DNA from: Bacillota bacterium
GTDB lineage: Bacteria; Bacillota; Dethiobacteria; SKNC01
Length of the DNA stretch: 7,936 nt
NCBI GenBank assembly: GCA_007121375.1
Contig: SKLX01000144.1
Location: 1-7,936, forward strand
Direction: 5' to 3'
The translations under genes and the position numbers were made by a program. Below are positions 1-5,790 of this stretch, in pieces. How positions within the stretch are numbered: the first letter of the stretch is position 1; each line of letters opens with the position of its first letter. The notes under the pieces are model-generated. The model did no database searches, had not been told where the DNA came from, and saw only the letters and a program-made list of their open reading frames with translations.

Positions 1-1
1 A

Positions 2-277
2 TTAGAGGGACTCTCCCGGGCAAAAAAAGCTATTATGGAAAAAGAGTATGACATGGTAATCTTAGATGAAATCAATGTAGCCCTTGATTACGGATTGATT
101 CCTCTGGAAGAAGTTTCAAAAATGATTAAAGAGCGTCCCTTGCAGGTTGAGCTGGTTCTGACAGGGCGAAATGTACCTGAAGAAATTGAAGAACTGGCAG
201 ATCTCATTAGTGAGGTAAAGATGGTTAAGCATCCTTTTGCTAAAGGAATTAAAGCCCGGAGAGGTATAGAGTTTTAA
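2..277 (+). CDS. cobO: Cob(I)alamin / corrinoid adenosyltransferase, C-terminal part (5' end outside window)
   Basis: This enzyme family transfers the 5'-deoxyadenosyl group of ATP to the cobalt of a reduced corrinoid, the step that makes adenosylcobalamin in the cytoplasm. About 91 codons are present and the frame is open to the left edge, so the N-terminal P-loop is missing from view. What can be seen is the typical second half of CobO/BtuR: the Walker-B-like strand MVILDEINVALDYGLI, then a helix, the strand VELVLTGRN, and the C-terminal signature KHPFAKGIKARRGIEF, which ends the protein as in the family. An internal ATG at 35 is in frame but lies in the middle of the conserved domain, so it is not the true start. 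A hairpin begins at the stop codon. The gene suggests a B12-using organism. Alternative corrinoid adenosyltransferase folds (PduO, EutT) do not carry these motifs. Confidence 0.88.
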   Translation, partial: LEGLSRAKKAIMEKEYDMVILDEINVALDYGLIPLEEVSKMIKERPLQVELVLTGRNVPEEIEELADLISEVKMVKHPFAKGIKARRGIEF

Positions 278-300
278 CCGGCAAATAAAATTTGCTGGTT
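276..300 (+). terminator. Hairpin terminator after cobO
   Basis: An 11-bp stem pairs 276-286 (AACCGGCAAAT) with 290-300 (ATTTGCTGGTT), with one G-U pair and an AAA loop. It overlaps the last two bases of the cobO stop codon. The following sequence is T/A-rich (cttataataa) but has no clean run of T, so it may be a weak terminator or a 3'-end stabiliser. Confidence 0.55.
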
Positions 301-347
301 CTTATAATAATCTCCTGAATATTTCCCCTTCTTAACAATTGTCAGAA

Positions 348-376
348 TTGCAATGTAATTCAGAATATTGTATAAT
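348..376 (+). promoter_or_regulatory. Sigma-A promoter of the 6S-like RNA
   Basis: TTGCAA (348-353) and a perfect TATAAT (371-376) are separated by 17 bp. Transcription would start near 383, about 20 nt before the closing stem of the RNA downstream. No start codon with a ribosome site follows, which fits a non-coding transcript. Confidence 0.75.
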
Positions 377-382
377 ATAAGT

Positions 383-580
383 GAAAGATAGAAGAAAGTT
401 GAATAAATCCTGCCGTGCTCGCAAAGGTATATTGGCTCTGAGGAACACCAAAGACATTGGGAATCTGGCTTTGGGCGTGGCGCAAATGCCCCGGAAGGGG
501 ACTTGTAAAGCGTCCAAGAGGATACCCACCTGAGGAATAGTTTCAGGGCGATAAACCTGGCGGCGCGGCGGGGTTTTTTT
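383..580 (+). ncRNA. ssrS: Probable 6S RNA (SsrS)
   Basis: 6S RNA mimics an open promoter and binds the sigma-A RNA polymerase holoenzyme. The transcript would be about 195 nt, the usual 6S length. A 14-bp closing stem pairs 405-418 (AAATCCTGCCGTGC) with 563-576 (GCGCGGCGGGGTTT), using only Watson-Crick and G-U pairs. Inside it is an asymmetric bubble: a short 5' strand (419-425) and a long 3' strand (about 527-562) that can form a small CCTGA/TCAGG hairpin. Then GGTAT/ATACC and TTGG/CCAA build a long internal arm. This stem-bubble-arm layout is that of 6S RNA, and the ends (GTGCTCGCAA on the 5' side, CCTGGCGGC on the 3' side) resemble known 6S ends. The closing stem runs straight into T574-T580, so it probably doubles as the terminator. 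SRP RNA, RNase P RNA, tmRNA and cobalamin riboswitches were considered, but their core motifs are absent. The identification is from recalled structure and sequence, not from a covariance-model search. Confidence 0.65.
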
Positions 581-590
581 ATTTGTTGAG

Positions 591-616
591 AAAAAACACT
601 CCCGGGGATGGGAGTG
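591..616 (-). terminator. Intrinsic terminator of tRNA-Pro
   Basis: Read on the minus strand, CACTCCC (616-610), a six-base loop and GGGAGTG (603-597) form a perfect 7-bp stem followed by six T (596-591). It lies 50 nt beyond the 3' end of tRNA-Pro and points against the 6S-like RNA, so the two convergent transcripts each have their own stop. Confidence 0.85.
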
Positions 617-666
617 CTGCTTGTTATTTGTACTTGATAATTTAGAGATATTCAATTAAGTTAAAA

Positions 667-743
667 TGGTCGGAGCGACAGGATTTGAACCTGCGACCTC
701 CTGCTCCCGAAGCAGGCGCGCTACCAAACTGCGCTACGCCCCG
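667..743 (-). tRNA. tRNA-Pro, anticodon CGG
   Basis: The minus strand folds into a complete 77-nt cloverleaf. Acceptor arm CGGGGCG (743-737) pairs with CGCTCCG (677-671) with one G-U. The D stem is GCGC/GCGC, the anticodon stem CCTGC/GCAGG, and the T stem GCAGG/CCTGT around TTCAAAT. The anticodon loop TTCGGGA gives CGG at positions 34-36, reading the proline codon CCG. The discriminator is A and CCA is encoded (669-667). With C at position 34 it reads only CCG, so another proline tRNA elsewhere should cover the remaining codons. Confidence 0.97.
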
Positions 744-751
744 ACAAACCC

Positions 752-780
752 ATTATAACTTAACAAAAAGAGGGTGTAAA
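752..780 (-). promoter_or_regulatory. Sigma-A promoter of tRNA-Pro
   Basis: On the minus strand TTTACA (780-775), a 17-bp spacer and a perfect TATAAT (757-752) precede the tRNA. The predicted start lies a few bases before the mature 5' end at 743, so the 5' leader would be very short. Confidence 0.8.
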
Positions 781-888
781 GTAACTGAAAAAAAATATTC
801 ATCAAAGAGGAATAGTAATTATTAAAAACATGATTAAAAACAAGGATTTTATTGATAAATGCATAAATATATAAGAGGAGATGAATTA

Positions 889-960
889 ATGAGCTCCAGG
901 TCAGGTAAGGAAAATGGAGGCAAAAGGAAGACCCATCCTAAAAAATTGCGACAAAAATAG
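889..960 (+). CDS. Possible 23-residue basic peptide
   Basis: A short frame starts at ATG 889 and ends at TAG 958-960. The peptide begins MSSRSGKENGGKRKTHPKK and ends LRQK. It has nine Lys/Arg among 23 residues, one Glu, no cysteine and no hydrophobic segment. In favour of translation is AGAGGAG at 874-880, eight bases before the ATG, the usual distance. Against it are its very small size, the absence of a clear promoter, and a gap of more than 230 bp before the next gene. I do not recognise a family. Small basic peptides of this type can be spore-associated, ribosome-associated or simply chance frames. The sequence cannot decide this. Confidence 0.35.
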   Translation: MSSRSGKENGGKRKTHPKKLRQK

Positions 961-1113
961 CAACTTTCCAGGATAAAAGGTAAAAGAATTGCTTAATCTG
1001 TAGAAAATTGTCCATATAGGGGATATGTCACCTCTGTTCATTATAAAGATATTATATGTTAAATATACTGTTTTTGCATAACAAATCCTTCAATTTTTTT
1101 AATGATTACTTAT

Positions 1114-1142
1114 TTGACCCTTAACTTTATTTAAAGTACAGT
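1114..1142 (+). promoter_or_regulatory. Candidate promoter of the betaine transporter operon
   Basis: TTGACC (1114-1119) and TACAGT (1137-1142) are 17 bp apart, giving a start near 1149 and a leader of about 50 nt. The -35 box is good and the -10 box matches TATAAT at four of six positions. The surrounding DNA is very AT-rich and other boxes could be drawn, so this is only the best candidate. Confidence 0.4.
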
Positions 1143-1198
1143 GAATAATTAGGGTAATTTAATATTAGATATTTTAAATATGAGATTGGGGATGAATT

Positions 1199-2392
1199 AT
1201 GGCCAAAATTATGGTAGAGAATTTAAGTAAAATATTTGGTAATAATCCCGATAAAGCTTTTGCACTATTAGAAGAGGGGTATACCAAAGACGAAGTGATG
1301 GAAAAGACGGGACAAGCAGTAGGGGTTTATAACGCAAGTTTTACAGTGGATAAGGGGGAAATTTTTGTTATAATGGGCCTTTCCGGCAGCGGAAAGTCTA
1401 CTGTTATTCGCTGCCTGAACCGGCTTATTGATCCCACCAGGGGGAAGATTGTTATTGGAGACCAGGAGGTTTCCGCCATGGATGCCGATGAATTGCGGGA
1501 ATTTCGCCGCCACAAACAGTCCATGGTCTTTCAACGCTTTGCCCTCTTTCCCCACCGGACCGTAGTAGAAAATGCCGCTTTCGGCCTGGAAATACAGGGA
1601 TCGAGCAAGGAAGAACGAGAAAAAAAGGCCCAGGACGCCCTGGAGCTGGTGGGCCTTAAAGGATGGGGAAGCCGTTATCCTGACCAGCTTAGTGGGGGTA
1701 TGCAGCAGAGGGTAGGCTTGGCCCGCTGCCTTGCTGTAGACCCGGAGATCCTTTTTATGGATGAAGCTTTCAGTGCCCTTGACCCGTTGATCAGGAGGGA
1801 GATGCAGGACGAACTTTTGGCCCTTCAGGAAAAGGTAGGAAAGACCATCGTATTTATTACCCATGATTTGGATGAAGCCCTTAAGCTGGGGGACCGGGTA
1901 GCTATTATGAAAGATGGTGTAATTGTCCAGTTAGATACCCCGGAAAATATATTGACAAGGCCTGCTAATGATTATGTGGCCAAGTTTGTGGAGGATGTAG
2001 ACCTTTCAAAGGTTCTTACGGCGGAAGGTGTGATGCAAAGTCCTCGAGTAGTGGCTTATCCTAAGGATGGCCCCCGGGTAGCCTTAAGAAAAATGAAAGA
2101 AGCGGGCATTTCTGGTATTTTTGTCATTAATCGTCAAGGACAGCTAATGGGTTATGTAAATGCTGTAGACGCTAAAAATGCGGCTGAAAAGGAAGAACCC
2201 GATATTTCCAATATTATAGAAAAAGATATACCTACGGTTATACCTGACACTACCATAAATGAGCTCTTTGAAACAGCTGCTAATGCCTCCACGCCTTATG
2301 CTGTAATAGATGAGGATAAGATATTAAAAGGAATTATTGTAAGAGGTTCATTACTGGCTGGTTTGGTAAAGGAGGCAAGCAAAGATGAGTGA
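1199..2392 (+). CDS. opuAA: Glycine betaine / proline-betaine ABC transporter, ATPase subunit with CBS pair (OpuAA/ProV type)
   Basis: This cytoplasmic ATPase powers import of compatible solutes. Its 397 residues match the family (about 400). The N-terminal extension typical of ProV/OpuAA (residues 1-45, with KIFGNNPDKAFALLEEG) comes first. The ABC domain follows: Walker A GLSGSGKST (60-68), Q-loop Q112, signature LSGGMQQRVGLAR (164-176), Walker B ILFMDE (184-189), D-loop SALD (192-195) and H-loop His222. Residues about 275-392 form two CBS domains (with GIFVINRQGQLMGYV in the first and PYAVIDEDKILKGIIV in the second). In relatives this module couples activity to internal ionic strength. All catalytic residues are intact. 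ATG 1199 follows GGGGAT at about the right spacing. The stop overlaps the permease start by 8 bp. Betaine is the likely substrate; choline, carnitine or proline betaine cannot be excluded. Confidence 0.93.
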   Translation: MAKIMVENLSKIFGNNPDKAFALLEEGYTKDEVMEKTGQAVGVYNASFTVDKGEIFVIMGLSGSGKSTVIRCLNRLIDPTRGKIVIGDQEVSAMDADELREFRRHKQSMVFQRFALFPHRTVVENAAFGLEIQGSSKEEREKKAQDALELVGLKGWGSRYPDQLSGGMQQRVGLARCLAVDPEILFMDEAFSALDPLIRREMQDELLALQEKVGKTIVFITHDLDEALKLGDRVAIMKDGVIVQLDTPENILTRPANDYVAKFVEDVDLSKVLTAEGVMQSPRVVAYPKDGPRVALRKMKEAGISGIFVINRQGQLMGYVNAVDAKNAAEKEEPDISNIIEKDIPTVIPDTTINELFETAANASTPYAVIDEDKILKGIIVRGSLLAGLVKEASKDE

Positions 2393-3245
2393 TATTTTTA
2401 TGAATCCTATTGAGTATCTGCCCCGCTTACCTCTGGGAGAATGGGTAGATAGTTTTATTGACTGGTTACTTTTTCATATAGGAACTGTAACTCGTTTTAT
2501 ATCAAATTTTTTAGAAGGCATTATGGGAGGGATAACGGATGCTCTTATGTGGTTTCCTCCCTTTATCCTGATCCTTTTAATTTCTCTAATAGCGTGGCGT
2601 TTCAGTAACCGTGGTGTAGCAATATTTACTTTTTTAGGACTTACCCTGATATATAACATGCAGCTGTGGCTGCCAGCCCTTTCAACTATTACTATGATAC
2701 TGATAGCAGTAACCATTTCCATATGTATAGGCTTACCGGTAGGGATCATATCCACCCGAAGCCCAATTTTTCACCGGATTGTATGGCCTATTCTGGACTT
2801 TATGCAGACCATGCCCGCCTTTGTTTATCTGATTCCAGCTGTTTTCTTTTTCAGGTTGGGTGTGGTGTCAGCCATGATAGCCACGGTGGTGTTTTCAACC
2901 CCTCCTGTAATACGTTTGACGGGGCTGGGCATCAGGCAGGTTTCCGAGGAAGTGGTAGAGGCTTCCCAGGCTTTTGGATCTACCGACTGGCAGCTCCTTA
3001 CCAAGGTCCAGTTACCCCTGGCTATGCCAACCATTATGGCGGGGGTGAACCAGTGTATTATGCTGGCTCTTTCCATGGTGGTTATTGCGGCCATGATTGG
3101 AGCGGGTGGACTGGGTGGCCACGTATACGGAGCCATTCAGCGCCTGAATATTGGATTAGGGTTTGAAAGTGGTTTAGCCGTGGTGATACTGGCTATTATT
3201 CTTGACCGCATCACCCAGAGCAGCAAGGAAAGAGAAGAAGAATAA
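2385..3245 (+). CDS. opuAB: Glycine betaine / proline-betaine ABC transporter, permease subunit (OpuAB/ProW type)
   Basis: The membrane subunit of the importer, 286 residues, with no fused binding domain. The N-terminal stretch (1-50) is amphipathic and has the PLGEWVDSFIDWL motif common to ProW/OpuAB. Hydrophobic segments lie near 55-72, 77-93, 98-122, 135-158, 160-180, 218-242 and 260-275. The cytoplasmic coupling helix (EAA loop) is VEASQAFGSTDWQLLTKVQL (191-210), followed by PLAMPTIMAG. MIGAGGLGG (237-245) is the characteristic late motif. ATG 2385 lies inside the end of the ATPase gene (ATGAGTGA, 8-bp overlap), which suggests translational coupling. It has its own AAAGGAGG at 2368-2375, nine bases upstream. 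The C-terminal tail is charged (KEREEE). Function follows from the family and the operon; the substrate is set by the receptor encoded next. Confidence 0.93.
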   Translation: MSDIFMNPIEYLPRLPLGEWVDSFIDWLLFHIGTVTRFISNFLEGIMGGITDALMWFPPFILILLISLIAWRFSNRGVAIFTFLGLTLIYNMQLWLPALSTITMILIAVTISICIGLPVGIISTRSPIFHRIVWPILDFMQTMPAFVYLIPAVFFFRLGVVSAMIATVVFSTPPVIRLTGLGIRQVSEEVVEASQAFGSTDWQLLTKVQLPLAMPTIMAGVNQCIMLALSMVVIAAMIGAGGLGGHVYGAIQRLNIGLGFESGLAVVILAIILDRITQSSKEREEE

Positions 3246-3286
3246 TAGTCAATTATCATATATTAATAATAAGAGGAGGGTTTTAA

Positions 3287-4147
3287 ATGATTAAGAAGAA
3301 GTTATTTTTCACAGCAGTGCTTATCCTGGTTGCGGCAATGGCCTTTTCCATGGTAGGCTGTGAACCGGCAGATGATGAGGATGTAGACGTAGCAGAATCA
3401 GTAGAAATTCTATTTGTGGAGTGGGACTGCGCAACGGCCAGCACCTATGTAGCTAAAGCAGTACTGGAGGACATGGGTTATGAAGTAGAGGTTACACCCG
3501 TAGCTGCTGCCATGATGTGGTCAGGCCTTGCCACGGGGGATGGTGACTTCATCAACTGCGCCTGGCTGCCCGGCACCCATGCTGAATACTTTGATGAGTA
3601 TGGCGATGATGTGGTGGAAATTTCTACCCACTATGAAGGTGCACGGATTGGGTTAGTAGTGCCAGAGTACATGGATATTACCTCTATTGATGAAGTAGAT
3701 GACTATGTCAGCGACATTACCGGTATTGACCCCGGTGCTGGAATTATGAGCACTACCGAAGAGGCTATTGAAATCTACGGTTTGGCAGCTGGCTTAATTG
3801 AAGGAAGCGATGCGGCCATGACCGCTGAATTGTCTACGGCCATTGCCAATGAAGAAGACATTGTGGTTACCGGCTGGGCTCCCCACTGGAAGTTCGCCGA
3901 ATGGGACCTGAAGTTCCTGGAGGATCCTGAAAATGCCTTTGGTGGTGAAGAGTATATAGCTAATATCGGCCGTGTAGGATTGCAAGAAGATTTACCAGAA
4001 GTTTATGAATTCCTGGAGAACTTCTCCTGGGGAGATGATGAAATAGGTGCAGTGATGGAAATGAATGCGGAAGATCCTGATTATGAAGGTAATGCCCGCA
4101 CCTGGGTAGAGAATAACCAGGATATTGTTGAAAACTGGATTCCCTAA
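3287..4147 (+). CDS. opuAC: Glycine betaine-type substrate-binding lipoprotein (OpuAC domain), highly acidic
   Basis: The extracytoplasmic receptor of the importer, 286 residues. A signal peptide (MIKKK, then a hydrophobic stretch 6-22) ends in the lipobox MVGC with Cys25 as the lipidated residue, so it is anchored on the outer face of the membrane. The body is an OpuAC-type domain: WSGLATGDGDF (78-88), AWLPGTH (92-98), GIDPGAGIMSTTEEA (146-160), AMTAEL (177-182), VVTGWAPHW (193-201) and WDLKFLEDP (206-214). Trp46, Trp93 and Trp197 sit where related proteins build the aromatic cage for the quaternary ammonium group. The mature part holds 63 Asp/Glu and only 6 Lys/Arg, an extreme acidic surface as in secreted proteins of halophiles or alkaliphiles. 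GAGGAGGG at 3273-3280 is a strong ribosome site. The gap to the permease is 41 bp with no terminator. Betaine is favoured; related betaines or choline remain possible. Confidence 0.93.
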   Translation: MIKKKLFFTAVLILVAAMAFSMVGCEPADDEDVDVAESVEILFVEWDCATASTYVAKAVLEDMGYEVEVTPVAAAMMWSGLATGDGDFINCAWLPGTHAEYFDEYGDDVVEISTHYEGARIGLVVPEYMDITSIDEVDDYVSDITGIDPGAGIMSTTEEAIEIYGLAAGLIEGSDAAMTAELSTAIANEEDIVVTGWAPHWKFAEWDLKFLEDPENAFGGEEYIANIGRVGLQEDLPEVYEFLENFSWGDDEIGAVMEMNAEDPDYEGNARTWVENNQDIVENWIP

Positions 4148-4192
4148 GTTTGTAAAAGTAAATATTGTGCGGTAATTATAGTGCAATATCTG

Positions 4193-4224
4193 AGGAGGAA
4201 CTGCCCCTGGCGTTCCTCCTTTTT
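4193..4224 (+). terminator. Intrinsic terminator of the betaine transporter operon
   Basis: AGGAGGAAC (4193-4201) pairs perfectly with GTTCCTCCT (4212-4220) around a 10-nt loop and runs into TTTTT (4220-4224). It stands 45 bp after the receptor stop codon and separates this operon from the SAM-controlled one. Confidence 0.92.
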
Positions 4225-4244
4225 ATATGGGACCAGGAGGGAAC

Positions 4245-4280
4245 CAGGGATTTACCTGCTACACTCAGGGATTTATCCCT
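4245..4280 (+). repeat. Direct repeat and palindrome just upstream of the S-box promoter
   Basis: CAGGGATTTA occurs at 4245-4254 and again at 4266-4275, offset by 21 bp, or two helical turns. A weaker copy of its start (ACCAGGA) is at 4232-4238, 11 bp before the first. The second copy is part of a perfect palindrome AGGGAT-TT-ATCCCT (4267-4280) that ends two bases before the -35 box. The arrangement resembles tandem protein-binding sites, but no known operator is recognised. Confidence 0.45.
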
Positions 4281-4282
4281 TC

Positions 4283-4311
4283 TTGACAGGAAAAGGCCCT
4301 CATGTTACTAT
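4283..4311 (+). promoter_or_regulatory. Promoter of the SAM-riboswitch operon
   Basis: A consensus TTGACA (4283-4288) and TACTAT (4306-4311) are 17 bp apart, predicting a start near 4318, about 37 nt before the first helix of the riboswitch. TATACT at 4351-4356 also resembles a -10 box, but it would start transcription inside the aptamer and has no -35 at the right distance. Confidence 0.65.
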
Positions 4312-4354
4312 TAAAGTGTTTTAAAGTAAATTGTTTTAAAATAAATAAGGTATA

Positions 4355-4462
4355 CTCTTATCCAGAGCGGTGGAGGGACTGGCCCTGCGAAACCCGGCAA
4401 CCGGCCTCAACTAAGGGCACGGTGCTAATTCCAGCAGAGAGAAAGCTTCTGGAAGATGAGAG
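4355..4462 (+). promoter_or_regulatory. SAM-I (S-box) riboswitch aptamer
   Basis: This is a textbook S-box. P1 pairs CTCTTATC (4355-4362) with GATGAGAG (4455-4462), 8 bp. CCAGAG and GGTGGAGGGACTGGCCC follow in the conserved order. P2 includes GCCCT (4382-4386) with AGGGC (4414-4418). The hallmark ACCCGGCAACCGG is at 4392-4404, and GGTGCTAATTCCAGC at 4421-4435. S-adenosylmethionine binding stabilises P1 and favours termination, so the operon is expressed when SAM, and hence methionine, is low. All genes under it should therefore belong to methionine, homocysteine or sulfur supply, which fits the three downstream genes. Confidence 0.97.
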
Positions 4463-4484
4463 ATCGTAATATCTCTATAACCAT

Positions 4485-4516
4485 AATCCTTCCGTTCCTT
4501 TCGGAGGGGTTTTTTT
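4485..4516 (+). terminator. Expression platform of the S-box: terminator with competing antiterminator
   Basis: The terminator stem pairs AATCCTTCCG (4485-4494) with CGGAGGGGTT (4502-4511), including G-U pairs, and ends in T4510-T4516. A mutually exclusive antiterminator is visible: GGAAG (4451-4455) can pair with CTTCC (4489-4493), and inside it AGAGAT (4459-4464) pairs with ATCTCT (4471-4476). That fold uses the 3' strand of P1 and the 5' strand of the terminator, so SAM binding leads to termination and absence of SAM to readthrough. Confidence 0.92.
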
Positions 4517-4563
4517 ATAAGTATTCATGTGGAGTAGAGGAGAAATTATAAGGAGGGGATTTT

Positions 4564-5790
4564 TTGAAGGTAAGCAAAACTTATGAGGAAATTAATGAAA
4601 AAATCAGTAAAGGCGATGCTGTGGTGGTCACTGCAGAAGAAGTGATTACCCTGGTAGAAGAAAAGGGGTTAGAGCAAACCGCCCGGGAGGTAGATGTGGT
4701 TACCACGGGGACATTTGGCCCCATGTGTTCTTCAGGGGTTTTTTTAAATGTAGGCCATTCGACTCCACGTATGCGCATGTCAAAGGTTTATCTTAACGGG
4801 GTGAACGCTTATGCAGGTATAGCAGCTGTAGATGTTTACTTGGGAGCTACAGAAATACCTGAAGCAGATCCAGCAAACCAACATTATCCCGGGGAATTCA
4901 ATTACGGTGGGGCACATGTTATTGAGGACCTGGTGGCTGGTAAGGAAGTACGCATGGAGGCGTATAGTTACGGAACGGACTGTTATCCCCGTAAAAAACT
5001 GGAAACCCTTATAAAGCTGGAAGATATGAATGAGGCCTTCATGTTTAATCCCCGTAATGCCTACCAGAATTACAATGTGGGGGTAAACCTGTCTGACAGG
5101 CCCATTTATACCTATATGGGTATCCTGAAACCCAACCTGGGTAATGCCAACTACAGTACTTCAGGTCAGCTCAGCCCCCTGTTAAATGATCCCCTTTATA
5201 AGGCAACAGGTATCGGTACCAGGATATTTTTGGGGGGTGGCACGGGTTATGTTTCCTGGTACGGAACCCAGCATAATCCCTGTGCTAACCGAACGGACAA
5301 GGAGGTCCCCAGGGCTCCTTCTGCTACCCTTTCCCTAACGGGTGATTTAAAGGGTATGGATCCCAAATGGGTTAGGGGAGTGAGCTACCTGGGATATGGT
5401 GTTTCCCTGATGATTGGGGTGGGAGTGCCCATACCTATTCTAAATGAAGAAATGCTTCGATCTGCAGCCATAAAGGACGAAGAAATATATACCCAAATCA
5501 TAGATTACAGTGAGGGATTTCCCTTTGGAAAGGGAGGAAGCCTGGGAGAAGTGGATTATGCCCAGCTAAAGTCGGGTAAAATTATTATTCAGGATAAAGA
5601 AGTGCCTACGGCTCCCCTGTCCAGTTATCCAAAAGCCAAGGAGATTGCGAAAATATTAAAATCCTGGATCCAGAAGGGTGAATTTTTACTGACGGAACCT
5701 GTAGCTTCCATACCTTCTGTGGATTCGGGCAAAAAAATGAAACCTTTAAAAATTAGATGCATTGAGGAGAAAGAAGAGTTTGATGGCTAA
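4564..5790 (+). CDS. DUF39 / COG1900 homocysteine biosynthesis protein
   Basis: This 408-residue protein belongs to the DUF39 (HcyBio) family. Its methanogen member MA1821 is needed, with a NIL-ferredoxin partner, to make homocysteine from aspartate semialdehyde and sulfide. Visible family features are TTGTFGPMCSSGVFLNVGHS (47-66) with Cys55, EFNYGGAHVIEDL (111-123), YSYGTDCYPRK (135-145) with Cys140, LKPNLGNANYSTSGQLSPLL (188-207), IGTRIFLGGGTGY (217-229), and HNPC (237-240) with Cys240. Cys55 and Cys140 are in the most conserved segments and are the likely sulfur-handling residues (inference). The protein ends soon after this domain, without the C-terminal CBS pair of the archaeal form. The start is TTG 4564, seven bases after AGGAGG (4551-4556); no ATG is available before the conserved domain. 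It is the first gene after a SAM-I riboswitch, and its stop overlaps the next gene by 8 bp. Confidence 0.9.
   Translation: MKVSKTYEEINEKISKGDAVVVTAEEVITLVEEKGLEQTAREVDVVTTGTFGPMCSSGVFLNVGHSTPRMRMSKVYLNGVNAYAGIAAVDVYLGATEIPEADPANQHYPGEFNYGGAHVIEDLVAGKEVRMEAYSYGTDCYPRKKLETLIKLEDMNEAFMFNPRNAYQNYNVGVNLSDRPIYTYMGILKPNLGNANYSTSGQLSPLLNDPLYKATGIGTRIFLGGGTGYVSWYGTQHNPCANRTDKEVPRAPSATLSLTGDLKGMDPKWVRGVSYLGYGVSLMIGVGVPIPILNEEMLRSAAIKDEEIYTQIIDYSEGFPFGKGGSLGEVDYAQLKSGKIIIQDKEVPTAPLSSYPKAKEIAKILKSWIQKGEFLLTEPVASIPSVDSGKKMKPLKIRCIEEKEEFDG

Larger units (their letters stand above)
744..1198. other. AT-rich intergenic region between tRNA-Pro and the betaine transporter operon
   Basis: This 455-bp gap contains the tRNA-Pro promoter, one possible 23-codon ORF (889-960) and a candidate promoter for the downstream operon (1114-1142). 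It also holds a 10-bp direct repeat ATTAAAAACA at 821-830 and 833-842, and a short palindrome CATAT-AGGGG-ATATG at 1013-1027. I see no riboswitch, tRNA or long reading frame in it. The sequence from 961 to 1113 is otherwise featureless AT-rich DNA. Confidence 0.6.

Noticed and set aside
405..580. Cobalamin riboswitch or SRP RNA instead of 6S RNA
   Set aside because: The tail AGGATACC next to a B12 gene recalls a cobalamin riboswitch, but the GCCACTG box is missing and the RNA is downstream of the gene. The GGAA loop recalls SRP RNA, but the GGTCAGG and AAGCAGC flanks are absent.
332..655. Long minus-strand frame of 107 codons over the 6S-like RNA
   Set aside because: It covers the promoter, the structured RNA and two terminator elements, has no ribosome site, and its translation looks unlike a protein; the RNA fold explains the sequence better.
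1268..1864. 198-codon minus-strand frame opposite the ATPase gene
   Set aside because: Shadow of a fully conserved ABC ATPase on the plus strand; no ribosome site and no recognisable protein.
2666..3166. 166-codon plus-strand frame inside the permease gene
   Set aside because: It is out of frame with an intact permease bearing the EAA motif; the translation is rich in Cys, His and Tyr in the way of a shadow frame.
4163..4190. ATATTG / CAATAT inverted repeat before the operon terminator
   Set aside because: Only six A/T-rich pairs with a 16-nt loop; too weak to call a structure or binding site.
4351..4356. TATACT as the -10 box of the S-box operon
   Set aside because: Transcription would begin inside P1 and destroy the aptamer, and the nearest -35-like TTGTTT is only 14 bp away.
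5762..5782. Upstream TTG start for the NIL-ferredoxin
   Set aside because: No ribosome site precedes it, and the seven added residues (MRRKKSL) are not part of the domain; ATG 5783 is preferred.
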